DNA from: Arenicola marina
Taxonomy: Eukaryota; Annelida; Polychaeta; Arenicolidae
Direction of reading: 5' to 3'
NCBI GenBank assembly: GCA_964019135.1
Contig: OZ025258.1
Location: 16,461,771-16,525,770 of the forward strand
DNA: 64,000 bases
A program made the translations under genes and the position numbers. This document shows positions 1 through 11,958 of this stretch, piece by piece. The first letter of the stretch is position 1; every line of letters begins with the position of its first letter. The notes below the pieces were generated by a model that searched no databases, was not told the origin of the DNA, and worked only from the letters and a program-made list of their open reading frames with translations.

Positions 1-125
1 TGGTGGGTTGTCTGTCGAGTTGATATCAACCACGCTTGAGCTATATGTCTATAGGGTTGATATCAGCCATGGTGGGAGACAATATGTCTATATATAGGGT
101 TAATATCAGCGGGTTATCTATGGTA
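1..125. repeat. Short tandem repeat cut by window edge
   Basis: About three imperfect copies of a unit of roughly 50 bp, each with a GTTGATATCA-like core and, in two of them, TATGTCTATA just before it. The array runs off the left edge, so its full length is unknown. No open frame of note. Confidence 0.5.
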
Positions 126-339
126 TTTGCTATTAGTTATGGAGGGGTTGTATGACTCTGGGAATTGAGCTGTCGTAGACAGACAAATCAAGACTAATGG
201 CATTCGAGGGGACGATAGACATAGATGGTATCCGAGGCCGAGTTTTGTAATGACTTAGACAGTATCGCTCATATCTGGGCGGCAATGGGTAAAATATTCC
301 GCGCCACCCGATGTAACGGCTTCTGATAAGAGCACTTCC

Positions 340-735
340 GGTTGCGAATGCCGCCAGATCGGGATCTGGGTGGAGGGTGGGGAGGTGGGAGGGAGGGGGC
401 GGGGCATGTTGGGAGTGATGGCGGATGGTGATAGAGGGGAATGTGGAAGCATTGGGGGTAGTGAGGATGGTGGGATGGTATAGGGTAGACGCAGAGAGGG
501 TATAGGAGGAGAGGGTAGGGGAGGACAGGATAACGGAAGAGAGGGTAGGCATTTGGGTGATGGTGTTCAGGCGGGTGGGGCGGGCGGGCTTGCGATGGAG
601 TGTACTGTCGGAGGCGGGGTCGGGGGTGGGAGCTTAGAGGGTTTAGTAGCTGGATTCGGCAGTGGTGGGGATTGGGCTGGAGGGGGGTGGGGGGGTAATG
701 TCCGTATTGTACAATGGGTATGACATGGGTGATGG
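340..735. other. G-rich, gene-free block
   Basis: The plus strand is strongly G-rich with many GGGG runs; the complementary strand gives proline/serine/threonine-rich open frames of 60-140 codons that result from composition. No domain, splice pattern or repeat unit is visible. I read it as simple-sequence DNA. Confidence 0.6.
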
Positions 736-3200
736 GCGACAGGTGACGTGGGTCCTGGCATCGTCATGTTTCATCATGAGTGTCCTTGATATCATGGCGT
801 CCAGCCACAGCTATGGAGACTTGGACAGATGGGAATCTTTCAACCCGCCCCTTCTAGCCCACATGCCACATGCCACATGCCACACTGCCAGGTCAAGTCG
901 AAGGTCACTTGAAAACCAGCTTTCCTCAATGAGTTTTATATAACATATTTCTTGGTTCAAAATTTTGTGGTCAGGCGATTTACATATGATAATGTAAATT
1001 AATATATAGACGTAGCGGAAAGTGAATTTTAGTCAGATGTAAAAACGCAAATAACGTCTATGACAACCCCAAAATATATTAAATTATACCACTATTTATA
1101 TCACGTATAATTCAGTATACACATTGTAAACGTGTACTGCCAGTCTGTGATTCAAAAGGTCGTTAAGTTACCATGTACTAAAATTGTGAAAGTTTGTTAA
1201 CAGCCTGTGATTTATAAGGTCACGAATTGATCATTTACTGATAAGGCAGATATATCCATTTAGTGATACTGATAAGGCAGCTATATCTATGCACTCCTCC
1301 TAACATGGACAATTCCCTGTCCAGATTGTGTATTAGGCATGCCTACTAACATGATATAAGGGAAAAAGTACCATGACCTTTACAATCATGCAGGCCTTCC
1401 CCGGTAAGGTCACTCAAGTAAAAATCACTAATGTTGTTACTATAATGGGAACTGCATCTCGAATATAATTCCGTGTCATTTATAGCTGAGCCGGACTGTC
1501 GCTTGTTGCTGCTACTGCTTTTATTCCCGTGTCCAGGGCAATCGGCTTGACATCCCTGAACAAGAGACAATGGCACGGATAAATGAGGTGGGGGTGGGTG
1601 CTGCTCAATAAATATTAATGGCAACAGGCGAATGTGTCACATCTGCTTGGGTATTGCCCCGTGCCACTCCCCTCCCCCCTCCCCCGAGGAACCACAGCCG
1701 GCCATGGCTCCCGTTTTCTTTGCTGAAGTCCTTTCCTCTGTCGCAGTGCGTTATATTTCTAGATGTATACGGCTCGGTTACGAAGACAATCCCCAAGGGG
1801 GAAATATGGGGCACAAAACCATAAGACCTGCGGACGGGGTCCGTGTTTATATTGCTCTCCTAGCTCTATACCGTCCGGTCTACTGTCGTAGAGCTGTTGC
1901 AATGCATGACAGGAGAGTGGATGAGAGAAGTGAGAAATAAGGAAAGACATTGAAATGAAGACATAGAGAAGGAGGTTGGGGGTGGGGGGGGGGGGGGGGG
2001 AGGTGAGCGGCGTAAAGGAGTTTTTATGCGGACGCCTCATAAAAGACTCAAGCTTTATTATATCAGTGTCTTGTAAGGAATAGAGGCGAGGAAAAAAGGT
2101 TGATAGAGAGGACTTTCACACCAAGCCGCAGTGTCACGCGGCCATTTTTGTCAAGGTGTTTTTCTTGCGCTGCCCGCCTTAGCGCTTCAATGGGTTGCTT
2201 TTGATTCATATTTGGTCTCCATAAGTATAAAACATATCACGGGGTTTTGTGATTTAAATATATGGACTACATGGACTATTAATTATGCCAAATGACACAT
2301 ATAAAGTAAAGATAAATACCGGAATATCCAAAAGACCGGTATACATATATCTGACCCATCCCGTGACGGACCCAGATATGTAGTATTACTCCAGCATGTG
2401 TAAATATATCACCTTTCACTATTGGTTGTAATAAAAAGTAATTACCCTAAGCTGGAAGCAAAGGAGCAAAACGTGATATAGTTATGTCGTCTTAGGCGGG
2501 ATGAAGCGCAACTAGATATCCAAGTTTTCCACGTTCTTGGGAAACAATCTCGTTTTTACGAATCTCAGGTAACTTAAGATTCAGTTCGCCAAAAAAATCC
2601 AAACCACGTGTCAAGCGGCAAAACACATGCCGCCACGTGTCACCAATGGAAGATGCAATATTCCCCAAGAGGGTGCCAGCACTTTGTTCCAATGGAATTC
2701 CGCGAATATAGAATAATAGACGACCGCGGAGATATGTTTTGCTGTTGTTATATAATCATTCGACGGAAGCTGAGCCGTGAAGATGTCTCCAGGACAACAC
2801 CGTGTGTAGAGTGCGGCAATGGGACGCATAATTCAGAAGCTCTCCGAAGAAGGCGTATATGTATGCAGACGCACTTCCGGGGAAGTTGATGCATCGACAG
2901 CTAGCGTGAAGAGCGCGGTAAGCTGCAGTTGGCAGGCCGCTTGACCCTCATGAGTCCTCGCCTATCTGTCGCTTCCCTGCTGCTCCCCATCTATTATAAT
3001 GGTCATCGCCGGTAAGTCCGGATGGGGCTCTCGCTCTCTTGTCTCTAGCTATGTATGGATCCCCTCACCCACACATCCACCCACTCACCCACATGGCCTC
3101 CCAGCTATCCGGCGGCATCCGCCCCGCGGTCACCGCCGTCTGGGTGGAGTGTGTCAGGAGTCACCAACGAGCGGGTGGGTCGCCTGCGTGCGTGCAGAGG
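736..3200. other. Single-copy DNA without a recognisable gene
   Basis: Mixed-composition sequence, AT-rich around 930-1,330. A short triple CACATGC(C) repeat lies near 860-885 and a G homopolymer tract at about 1,984-2,000. Open frames up to about 100 codons occur on both strands but none resembles a known protein. I see no RNA gene. Confidence 0.5.
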
Positions 3201-3280
3201 GACGACATCCGACAGCCCTGTCCTCTCCTTCCGTCTCCTCCAGCGACCTCTTCTCATTACTGTCCTCACCCACAGTCTCC

Positions 3281-3652
3281 TCCCGCTGCCTCCTCTCATC
3301 CCTTTCCTCTCCTACCTCTCCTCCCGCTGCCTCCTCTCATCCCTTTCCTCTCCTACCTCTCCTCCCGCTGCCTCCTCTCATCCCTTTCCTCCCCTACCTC
3401 TCCTCCCGCTGCCTCCTCTCATCCCTTTCCTCCCCTACCTCTCCTCCCGCTGCCTCCTCTCATCCCTTTCCTCCCCTACCTCTCCTCCCGCTGCCTCCTC
3501 TCATCCCTTTCCTCCCCTACCTCTCCTCCCGCTGCCTCCTCTCATCCCTTTCCTCTCCTACCTCTCCTCCCGCTGCCTCCTCTCATCCCTTTCCTCTCCT
3601 ACCTCTCCTCCCGCTGCCTCCTCTCATCCCTTTCCTCCCCTACCTCTCCTCC
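3281..3652. repeat. 41-bp minisatellite, nine copies
   Basis: The core TCCCGCTGCC recurs at 3,281, 3,322, 3,363, 3,404, 3,445, 3,486, 3,527, 3,568 and 3,609, exactly 41 bp apart. Copies differ mainly in CTCTCCTAC versus CTCCCCTAC. Because 41 is not a multiple of three, each reading frame passes through all three frames and repeats every 41 residues, so the overlapping open frames here are artefacts. Confidence 0.95.
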
Positions 3653-4064
3653 CTCAGCCCCCCCCCCTTCCTCCACGTTCTCTCCCTCCGTCTCCTCCCT
3701 CTGCTTCCTCTCCTCTCATCCTCTCCCTAATCTCCTCTCCTCACCCTCGTCCCTTCCTCTTCCTCCAGTCGCATCTTCATTCCTTTCCCTTGCTGCTACA
3801 CCCTCTCTTCCTTCTGCTCCCTATATCTCCTCACCCTCGTCCTCCCTCTTTCTCTATTCCATACTGGCTCCTCTTCCTTTTCCTACTTTCGATCCTCCTT
3901 TTCAGTGTCATCATCCTCCCTTCTCCTCTTCCTCTACCCAACCCCACCCCCCGCCCACCCCCCCCTGCACCTCTCCTCTTCCTCTATCCACCCCCGCCCA
4001 CTCCACCTGCCACTCTCCTCTTCCTCTACCCACCCCCTCCCACTCCCCCATGACCCTCCTCTTT

Positions 4065-4264
4065 NNNNNNNNNNNNNNNNNNNNNNNNNNNNNNNNNNNN
4101 NNNNNNNNNNNNNNNNNNNNNNNNNNNNNNNNNNNNNNNNNNNNNNNNNNNNNNNNNNNNNNNNNNNNNNNNNNNNNNNNNNNNNNNNNNNNNNNNNNNN
4201 NNNNNNNNNNNNNNNNNNNNNNNNNNNNNNNNNNNNNNNNNNNNNNNNNNNNNNNNNNNNNNNN
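4065..4264. other. Assembly gap of exactly 200 N
   Basis: An uninterrupted run of 200 N, probably a fixed-size placeholder. It sits inside the pyrimidine-rich tract. Translations crossing it have no meaning. Confidence 1.
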
Positions 4265-5035
4265 GCTCCACGGCCGATACGGTCACATACGGCCGGCCGC
4301 AAGAGGGCGTTGTAGTCTGTCGTTCGTTCAATGCCTCTTGGCCCTTGCCTATCTAGGCTCCCGCAGACCCAACCTATCTCGCTGTTACTCTCTTTCGTTA
4401 CCTTCAAGCCCATTTATTCTCACATCTTTTTTCTCACACGTTCTTTTCTTTATTTTCTCCCACGCTCTCTATCCTTTTCTCCACCTGTGTGTTGCTGTCA
4501 CTGTAGTCGGCTACCTTTACCCTATCATGCGCTCTCGCGCCTGCTCTACCTTCTCTGCCTCTTTCTCTGTCTCTGTCTTTTATTCTTTTTCTCGCTCCTC
4601 CTAATTTCTCTCCTGTGCCAGCTCTCTCTTTCTCTCTCTCGCTCGCGATCTCCCCATCTCTCGCTCACTGTTACTCTTTTGCTACCTTTTCCCTCTCTCA
4701 TCTTATGTCTATGCTACTTCTCTGTTCTCTCTATTTCTCCTTCTAACCCGTTTACCTTCCTTCTCTGTCTCTCTCGCTCCTCTCTTTTCTTTTTTTCTCC
4801 CTCACTTGTCATGCATCTACCTCTTTCTGCCACTCTCCATCGTTATATATCAATGTTCTATTTTTTCTTTCTTTCTCACATTCTCGTCCGATTGTCCATA
4901 CTTCGCTCTCGACCATTCCCACTTTCTCTCTCACCAATACCCCCTCCAATCCTCCCTTTCTCGTTCCCGATTCACCCCCCCCCCACCCCCCCACTTTCCA
5001 GCCCACGCCCATCACCCTCCCTCAGTCCACCCACA

Positions 5036-5549
5036 CACGTAATCCCACACCTCGGCTACCACTCGCTTCACCGCCCAATCACGCCCAACCGCCTTGCCGT
5101 GAAAGAACCAACACGAGGCCTGGCCTACTACAATTGCCGGCCAACGCTGGGATGTTTTCAGGATTCCCGGGGAAAGTCGTAGCCGCGCGAAGTCAACGCC
5201 ATCGCGAATTGGCTGGCAAGATGGATGGATAGGGAAGATGAAAACTGCTGACAATATTGACCCAAGTTAGATGCAGACTGGTAAGGTGTCTCTGCAGCAG
5301 GGAACGAGCGTCCTGCATGGTGGTCGTGCTGGGAACACTGTGACGCGAACTGGTTGACGTGAAATGCAGGACATTTCAAGATGGATGTTGTTTTTAAAGC
5401 TGCTAAATCAGCAATTAATTGTCCATCAACTATGATTTAACTGGACAAATTTTTGTCTGATCTCCTCGATGTCAATTTTGCAGGAAATATATGGGCTTGC
5501 ATATATGTTTCCGTGTGAAACGGTTAAACATGGCGGTGATGATCAATTA
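5036..5549. other. Single-copy DNA, no gene seen
   Basis: Ordinary mixed composition between the pyrimidine tract and the first family A repeat. Only short unrecognised frames of up to about 80 codons occur. Confidence 0.5.
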
Positions 5550-6112
5550 TATCACTCTCTGCCTTCGACTCACTCCGCTAGGGCTCCATTATATCTCTGT
5601 TGTCGCCTACGTCCTCAATGCATTTTCACACTCGCTCGCCAGGGCCGCGTTGCGCAAATTGATAGGAAAAATGCATCGCGCATTTCTACAAATTAGCGCT
5701 GGGGACCCAGCCTAAGCCTACATGAAATCAGGTGATGAAAAGAAAGAGTTCTGTCACAATTATAAATTTTTCGAAAAGGTGCAAGATGTTTTGGGTGTAT
5801 TAAATACACAAAGCTCGTTATTTTTTATGTTTTATTGTTGAAAACTATATTATTGCAAGAAATTACAGCTGATTTGACCGTTTTTCAAGAATCTTGCTGG
5901 GCAAAATGTCCCGCGCATTTCTACAAATTAGTGTCGGGGACCCAGCCTTAGCTAAATAACACACGGTATCAAGTGAACAAAGGAAAGAGTTCTCTCTCAA
6001 TTATAACTTTTTCAAAATGGTACAAATTTTGGTACAAAATCTCCAAATTTGCCCCCGGCCGACAGCAGCGGTAAAAGCCAGCTTGCGTAGCGCCACCGTG
6101 CGGGGAGCTTGC
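5550..6112 (-). repeat. Dispersed repeat family A, copy 1, internally duplicated
   Basis: Reverse-complement match by eye to 11,517-11,958 and 45,765-46,105. Shared landmarks are CTCTCTGCCTTCGACTC at one end, a block ending GGGACCCAGCC in the middle, and GCGTAGCGCCACCG at the other end. This copy is longer because the middle block (CGCGCATTTCTACAAATTAG and following bases) occurs twice, near 5,678-5,713 and 5,910-5,946, a partial tandem duplication. No coding capacity is visible. Strand is relative to the 11.5 kb copy. It may be a SINE, a MITE or a LINE 3' UTR. Confidence 0.8.
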
Positions 6113-6455
6113 AATTATATGACGAAGTAACCAGGGAAGCCACGCTTTCCCCCACAGGCGACCAAACAGTCTCGCCAAGACAATCGTCTTTAACAACAAC
6201 TGTATGTTATTGCACATTATGCATTGCACTGTTGTAATGAGAAGCTCAGTGCATAATTTCAACTGAAAGATCGAGATGAGCAGACGACTGTTTCCGTTAG
6301 GGGCAGTGTGATATATAGAGTGAAGGGGAGAAAACGAGAAACTTATGAACTTGGAAGTATGACGACGCTAATGTTTCGTCCTACAGCCGCATGGTGGCGC
6401 CACTACCGTGAACATCTGAAGACGATATGTGTAGAGGGAGTGGGGGGGGGGGGGT

Positions 6456-6664
6456 CAGGGGCCGATCTAGGGGGGGGGGGTTACGGGGGGTGCACCCCCC
6501 CCCTTGGGAACTTGAACATACACCGTTAAAGTCGGCTTCTCCGAGCATCTCCCCCCCCTCCCCCGGTCGCAAGTTTTTCAGAGAGCATCCGACCCCCCCC
6601 CCTCCCCGGTCGCAAATTTTCGGAGAGCAACCCCGCCCTTGGCAAATTCCTAGATCCGCCCCTG
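6456..6664. mobile_element. Short MITE-like element with hAT-like ends
   Basis: Begins CAGGGGCCGATCTAGG and ends with the near-perfect inverted complement CCTAGATCCGCCCCTG. The interior holds poly-G/poly-C runs and two direct copies of a module containing CCGGTCGCAA and a GAGAGCA core. At 209 bp it cannot code for a transposase. Terminal CAGGGGCGGA-type repeats are common in hAT-superfamily elements, but no clear 8-bp target duplication is visible, so the family call is tentative. Confidence 0.6.
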
Positions 6665-7090
6665 GGGGCATCCACGTTATCGTGCCCCTGAGCTTTCTAT
6701 AATAAGTATGCTGATCTAAAATTGTTTCAACCAAGGATACCGAGTCGAGAGAATAGCAGAAGAGAATCTTTACCAGACGGGATCGTATTAACCTTATCTT
6801 GTCCGTTATAAAAATCTTGAAATGTAGTGATGTTTTCAGCAATCGTTCTCGTGTCTAGCGATTACCGAATTGCACACTGTATTAATAACATACAGATATC
6901 TTTTACATGGCGATTGCCTTGTGTCCTTGATTGACAATGACAACGTGACGAGCCCCCTGGTATGGCATCTGGTCGGTAGCGTCCGCTTTACATATGGTGA
7001 CCTTGACACCAGGCTGTTGGTGCAGCAGTGATAATATTACATCCAGGTCTGTTGTTGTCACCCGATGTGGTTGTCTGCTATTGCGTCTGG
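6665..7090. other. Single-copy DNA, no gene seen
   Basis: Mixed sequence after the MITE-like element. No repeat or convincing coding frame is visible. Confidence 0.5.
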
Positions 7091-7935
7091 TGCTCCTTCT
7101 TTCTCTCTCTCGCTCAGTTTCTTCTCTCGCAAGTCTCCTCTACCTCTTTCTAGTTAACCTCTCTTTCCATTGACCCTACCTCGACAAATAGCTGTATCTT
7201 AATATCGCTCTCTGATTTCCGTTGTACCATGTTTCTCTCCATCGGCGTCTGTCTTTATATATGCACACCGCTCTGCCTCTCCTTCTCTGTCGCCCTCTCT
7301 CCCAGTCTTTATCCTCTCTGTTTCCCAGTCTCTGTCTCTGTCGCTGTCTCTCTATCCTCACCCCCCACCCTCGGCATCTATTTCACCCACGTAGACCATG
7401 GAATGAACACTGACAGTCATGACGACATTCTGACAGTCTGAGCCAACAACAGACCAGGCTGACGACGCCTCCTCGCTATCGGCTGTACTCTGCCCTTGTA
7501 TGAAACCCACCTTTCTACCGCCTTTCTGCCCATTCTCCCCTCCGCACTCCCCCTCTCTCCCTCCCCTCCGCCTCCCCCCCCCCCCTCCCCTCCGCCTCCG
7601 CCTCCCCTCCCCCTCCGCCTCCCCCATCCCCTTCCCCTCCGCCTCCCCCTCCCCCTCCTCCTCCCCCTCCTCCTTCCTTCTCCACCTCTCCCCCTCCCCT
7701 CCTTCTTCCCTCCCGCCTACCCTCCTCTATCCTTTCCCACCTGTCCTCCTTCCCCTCCCTCCGCAATCCCCCTCTCCCTCTCCCTGCCCTCCCCCTCCCT
7801 CCGCACTCCCCCTCTTCCCCTCCTCTTTCCCCATCATCCTCCCCTCATCTATCCCCTCCCTTGACCCCCTCCCGCTTCCCTCCTCCCCCCTACCGCTTCA
7901 CTCCTCTCCCCTCTCTACCCGCGCTGCTCCCCTCG
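7090..7935. other. Pyrimidine-rich tract
   Basis: The plus strand is C/T-rich: first TCTCTCTC-type, then from about 7,505 CCCCTCCGCCTCCCC-type. Overlapping Pro/Ser/Leu-rich plus-strand frames and Arg/Glu/Gly-rich minus-strand frames are composition artefacts. Confidence 0.7.
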
Positions 7936-8730
7936 CTCCTCCGCCACACGCCTTCGCCATGCGATGCGCCTCTCCTCTCACTTGATCACGTGACCCCAAC
8001 GTCGTCATCCTTGCCCCAATGGCCACTCACCGCTAGAGGGCGCGTCCGGCACTTGTCGTACAGAGGCGCAGGCTTCAAACGACAAGCGTTGATTGGCGCG
8101 GTGGATGGGTATGTGCGTGGGGGTTTGGGAGAGTGGAGGGGGTGGAAGGGGGGCGGGGTCGGAATGTGTAGTGATGAACTAGGGGCAATGGGGTGGATGG
8201 GTGCTGGGGTAAAGGGGGAGATGAAGGGGGGGGGGGGTGAGACGCTCGCATAAAGGTCAAAGTGAGCTCCACCGGCGGATTGACGTCTGCAGATGATGTC
8301 ATGGCCACGGGCAAGCTCATACATACATACCTACCTGAGAATGCTGCTGCGGGCGGGGGGCTAGAGGTTGCGTGAGGGGTGGCAGGCAGTGGGAGGGAGG
8401 AAGTGGTTGCCAGGGCGGGAGCGGCGGCGACTGAGGGTGGGGTAGAGTCCTCGACCTGTTCAAAGGCATGTACCTTGACCTTAACCTTGACATTGATCAT
8501 TCCTTCCATCGTCCATCGACGGTAGTTATTCACGACAGAGAGATTCGCTTGGAGCAGTAACCCCGGGTTTACTGGGGGAGAGCCTCTTATTGGTGGGGAG
8601 AGAGGGGGGCGGGGGGGAGGGAGGGGGGGGGGGGCTAGCGGTACTGCCGTTGTATCATTTTATCATGGACTATGAAAGGCCGCATAGTGATCGTCTTATA
8701 TTTGGGGAAGGCGAACGGTAGGGAGGTGGC
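7936..8730. other. Mixed DNA with G-rich patches
   Basis: G-rich stretches at about 8,100-8,245, 8,345-8,450 and 8,565-8,635 separated by ordinary sequence. Minus-strand Pro-rich frames are shadows of the G-rich strand. No gene or repeat is recognised. Confidence 0.5.
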
Positions 8731-11265
8731 GGGTACCAGCGCCTCTTAAAGCACAGAGTGACGGGTACCAGCGCCTCTTAAAGCAGAGAGTGGTGGGTAC
8801 CAGCGCCTCTTAAAGCAGAGAGTGACTGGTACCAGCGCCTCTTAAAGCAGAGAGTGACGGGTACCCGCGTCTCTTAAAGCAGAGTGACGGGTACCAGCGC
8901 CTCTTAAAGCAGAGAGTGGTGGGTACCAGCGCCTCTTAAAGCAGAGAGTGACTGGTACCAGCGCCTCTTAAAGCAGAGAGTGGCGGGTACCAGCGCCTCT
9001 CAGAGCAGAGAGTGACTGGTACCAGCGCCTCTTAAAGCAGAGAGTGGCGGGTACCAGCGCCTCTCAGAGCAGAGAGTGACGGGTACCAGCGCCTCTTAAA
9101 GCAGAGAGTGGCGGGTACCAGCGCCTCTCAGAGCAGAGAGTGACGCGGTACCAGCGCCTCTTAAAGTGGAGAGTGAAGGTTACCAGCGCCTCTTAAAGCA
9201 GAGAGTGGTGGGTACCAGTGCCTCTCAGAGCAGAGAGTGACGGGTACCAGCGCCTATTAAAGCAGAGAGTGGCGGGTACCAGCGCCTCTCAGAGCATAGA
9301 GTGACTGGTACCATTGCCTCTTAAAGCAGAGAGTGACGGGTACCAGCGCCTCTTAAAGCAGAGAGTGACTGGTACCAGCGCCTCTTAAAGCAGAGAGTGG
9401 CGGGTACCAGCGCCTCTCAGAGCAGAGAGTGACTGGTACCAGCACCTCTTAAAGCAGAGAGTGACGGGTACCAGCGCCTCTTAAAGCAGAGAGTGACTGG
9501 TACCATTGCCTCTTAAAGCAGAGAGTGACGGGTACCAGCGCCTCTTAAAGCAGAGAATGACTGGTACCAGCGCCTCTTAAAGCAGGGAGAGGCGGGTACC
9601 TGCGCCTCTTAAAGCCGAGAGTGAAGGGTACCAGCGCCTCTCAAAGCAGAGAGAGACGGGTACCAGCGCGTCTTAAAGCAGAGAGTGACGGGTACCAGCG
9701 CCTCTTAAAGCCGAGTCAGTGTACCAGCGCGTCTTAAAGCAGAGAGTGACGGGTACCAGCGCCTCTTAAAGCCGAGTCAGTGTACCAGCGCGTCTTAAAG
9801 CAAAGAGTGACGGGTACCAGCCCTCTTAAAGCCGATGTAGGCAGGTACCAGCGCCTCTTAAAGCAGGGAGTGACGGGTACCAGCGCCTCTTAATGCCGAG
9901 TCAGTGTACCAGCGCGTCTTAAGGCAGGGAGTGACGGGTACCAGCGCCTCTTAAAGCCGAAGTAGGCAGGTACCAGCGCCTCTTAAAGCAGAGAGTGACG
10001 GGTACCAGCGCGTCTTAAAGCAGGGAGTGACGGGTACCAGCGCCTCTTAAAGCCGAGTCAGTGTACCAGCGCCTCTTAAAGCCGAGTTAGTGTACCAGCG
10101 CCTCTTAAAGCCGAGTCAGTGTACCAGCGCGTCTTAAAGCAGAGAGTGACGGGTACCAGCGCCTCTTAAAGCCGAAGTAGGCAGGTACCAGCGCCTCTTA
10201 AAGCAGAGAGTGACGGGTACCAGCGCGTCTTAAAGCAGAGAGTGACGGGTACCAGCGCCTCTTAAAGCCGAAGTAGGCAGGTAGCAGCGCCTCTTAAAGC
10301 AGGGAGTGACGGGTACCAGCGCCTCTTAAAGCAGAGTGTGAAGGGTACCAGCGCCTCTTAAAGCCGAGTCAGTGTACCAGCGCCACTTAAAGCAGAGACT
10401 GGCGGGTACCATTGCCTCTTAAAGCAGAGAGTGACTGGTACCAGCGCGTCTTAAAGCAGAGAGTGACGGGTACCAGCGCCTCTTAAAGCCGAGTCAGTGT
10501 ACCAGCGCCTCTTAAAGCAGTGAGTGGCGGGTACCAGCACATTTTAAGGCAGTGAGAGGCTGGTACCAGCGCATTTTAAAGCAGAGAGTGACTGGTCCCA
10601 GCGCCTCTTAAAGCAGGAAGAGGCGGGTACCAGAGCCTCTTAAAGCAGTGAGTGGCAGGTACCAGCGCATTTTAAGGCAGAGAGTGGCGGGTATCAGCGC
10701 CTCTTAAAGCAGGGAGTCTCGGGTACCATTGCCTCTTAAGCAGAGAGTGACTGGCACCAGCGCCTCTTAAAGCAGAGAGAGGCGGGTACCAGCGCGTCTT
10801 AAAGCAGAGAGTGACGGGTACCAGCGCCTCTTAAAGCCGAAGTAGGCAGGTACCAGCGCCTCTTAAAGCAGGGAGTGACGGGTACCAGCGCCTCTTAAAG
10901 CAGAGTGTGAAGGGTACCAGCGCCTCTTAAAGCCGAGTCAGTGTACCAGCGCGTGTTTAAAGCAGAGAGTGGCGGGTACCAGCGCCTCTTAAAGCCGAAG
11001 TAGGCAGGTACCAGCGCCTCTTAAAGCAGGGAGTCTCGGGTACCATTGCCTCTTAAGCGGAGAGTGACTGGCACCAGCGCCTCTTAAAGCAGAGAGAGGC
11101 GGGTACCAGCGCATTTTAAGGCAGAGAGTGGCGGGTGCCAGCGCCTCTTAAAGCCGGAAGTGACGTGTACCAATGTCTCTTCAAGCCGCAAGTGAGTGTA
11201 TCAGGTCTCTTCAAGCCGGAAGTGACGTCTACTAAGATCTCTTATAACAGTGATCACCAGCGCAT
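8731..11265. repeat. 32-bp satellite, about 78 units
   Basis: The basic unit starts GGGTACCAGCGCCTCTTAAA, continues GCAGAGAGTG and then two variable bases; most units carry a GGTACC (KpnI) site. Subtypes: a CTCAGAGCAGAGAG variant common at about 8,990-9,430; a 29-bp GCCGAGTCAGT type and a GCCGAAGTAGGCA type common from about 9,700; and GCGCATTTTAA types near 10,530-10,680 and 11,100. Indels are frequent and stops (TTAA) interrupt all frames, so it is non-coding. Units decay from about 11,150 and are unrecognisable after about 11,265. Confidence 0.95.
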
Positions 11266-11516
11266 CGTAAACAAGAAAGGGATAGATACAATGAACCCAG
11301 AATACCCCATCCTCTTACCCTTATCGGGTTACGGAGAGAAGGAATTAATGCCTACTCCTTTGAGACATGTGGCTGGGCTGCTTTACTATCATACTCTCGT
11401 AAGCTTTCCACGAGTACTGGGAGGGGGGTAGTAATCCTGGTGATAGAAGAACAACCTTAGGCCATGCCAGCGAGGTCATTGACATCGGGACAATGGGAGG
11501 CAAGAGGACGAAAGGT

Positions 11517-11958
11517 GCAAAGCCATGTTCCCCGCACAGTGGCGCTACGCAAGCTCCGCATTTACCGCAGTTGTCGGCCGGGGGCAAATTTGGAGATTCT
11601 TGAAAAAGGTCAAATCAGCTGTAATTTCTTGCAACATTAGAATTTTTCACGAATAAAACATCAAAGTAACTAGTTTTCCTGTATTTAATACAGCAAAATA
11701 AAATTGTACCATTGTGAAAAAGAAAGTTATAATTGAGAGAGAACTCTTTCCTTTGTTCACTTGATACCGTGTGTTATTTGGCTAAGGCTGGGTCCCCGGC
11801 ACTAATTTGTAGAAATGCGCGGGACATTTAGCCTAGCAATTTGCGCAGCACCGCCCTGGTGAGCGAGTGTGAAACTGCATTAAGGAAGTAGGCGACAACA
11901 GAGATATAATGGAGCCCTGGAGGAGCGAGTCGAAGGCAGAGAGATGTACAAGACAGAC
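11517..11958 (+). repeat. Dispersed repeat family A, copy 2
   Basis: The cleanest copy, used as reference orientation. It runs from the GTGGCGCTACGCAAGCTCCG region through CAGCTGTAATTTCTTGCAA, TTATAATTGAGAGAGAACTC and GGCTGGGTCCCCGGCACTAA to GAGTCGAAGGCAGAGAG. The same landmarks occur in the same order at 45.8 kb and in reverse at 5.5-6.1 kb. It directly abuts a minus-strand LINE fragment. Confidence 0.8.

Larger units (their letters stand above)
3200..5035. other. Pyrimidine-rich strand-asymmetric tract
   Basis: About 1.8 kb in which the plus strand is almost entirely C and T, interrupted by the assembly gap. It contains the 41-bp minisatellite and then irregular CTCC/TTCTCT runs. Long plus-strand open frames rich in Pro, Ser and Leu exist because a polypyrimidine strand has almost no stop codons; overlapping frames are open at once, which argues against coding. 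Such tracts can form H-DNA and are hard to assemble, which may explain the gap inside it. Confidence 0.7.

Noticed and set aside
2999-5182. Plus-strand Pro/Ser/Leu-rich frames of 243-521 codons
   Set aside because: Polypyrimidine composition without stops, a 41-bp repeat cycling through frames, and the longest crosses the N gap.
7358-8533. Pro-rich and Arg/Gly-rich frames in the C/T- and G-rich tracts
   Set aside because: Overlapping open frames on both strands caused by base composition.
8731-11265. CRISPR-like array (regular repeats of about 30 bp)
   Set aside because: No unique spacers; it is a head-to-tail satellite in eukaryotic DNA.
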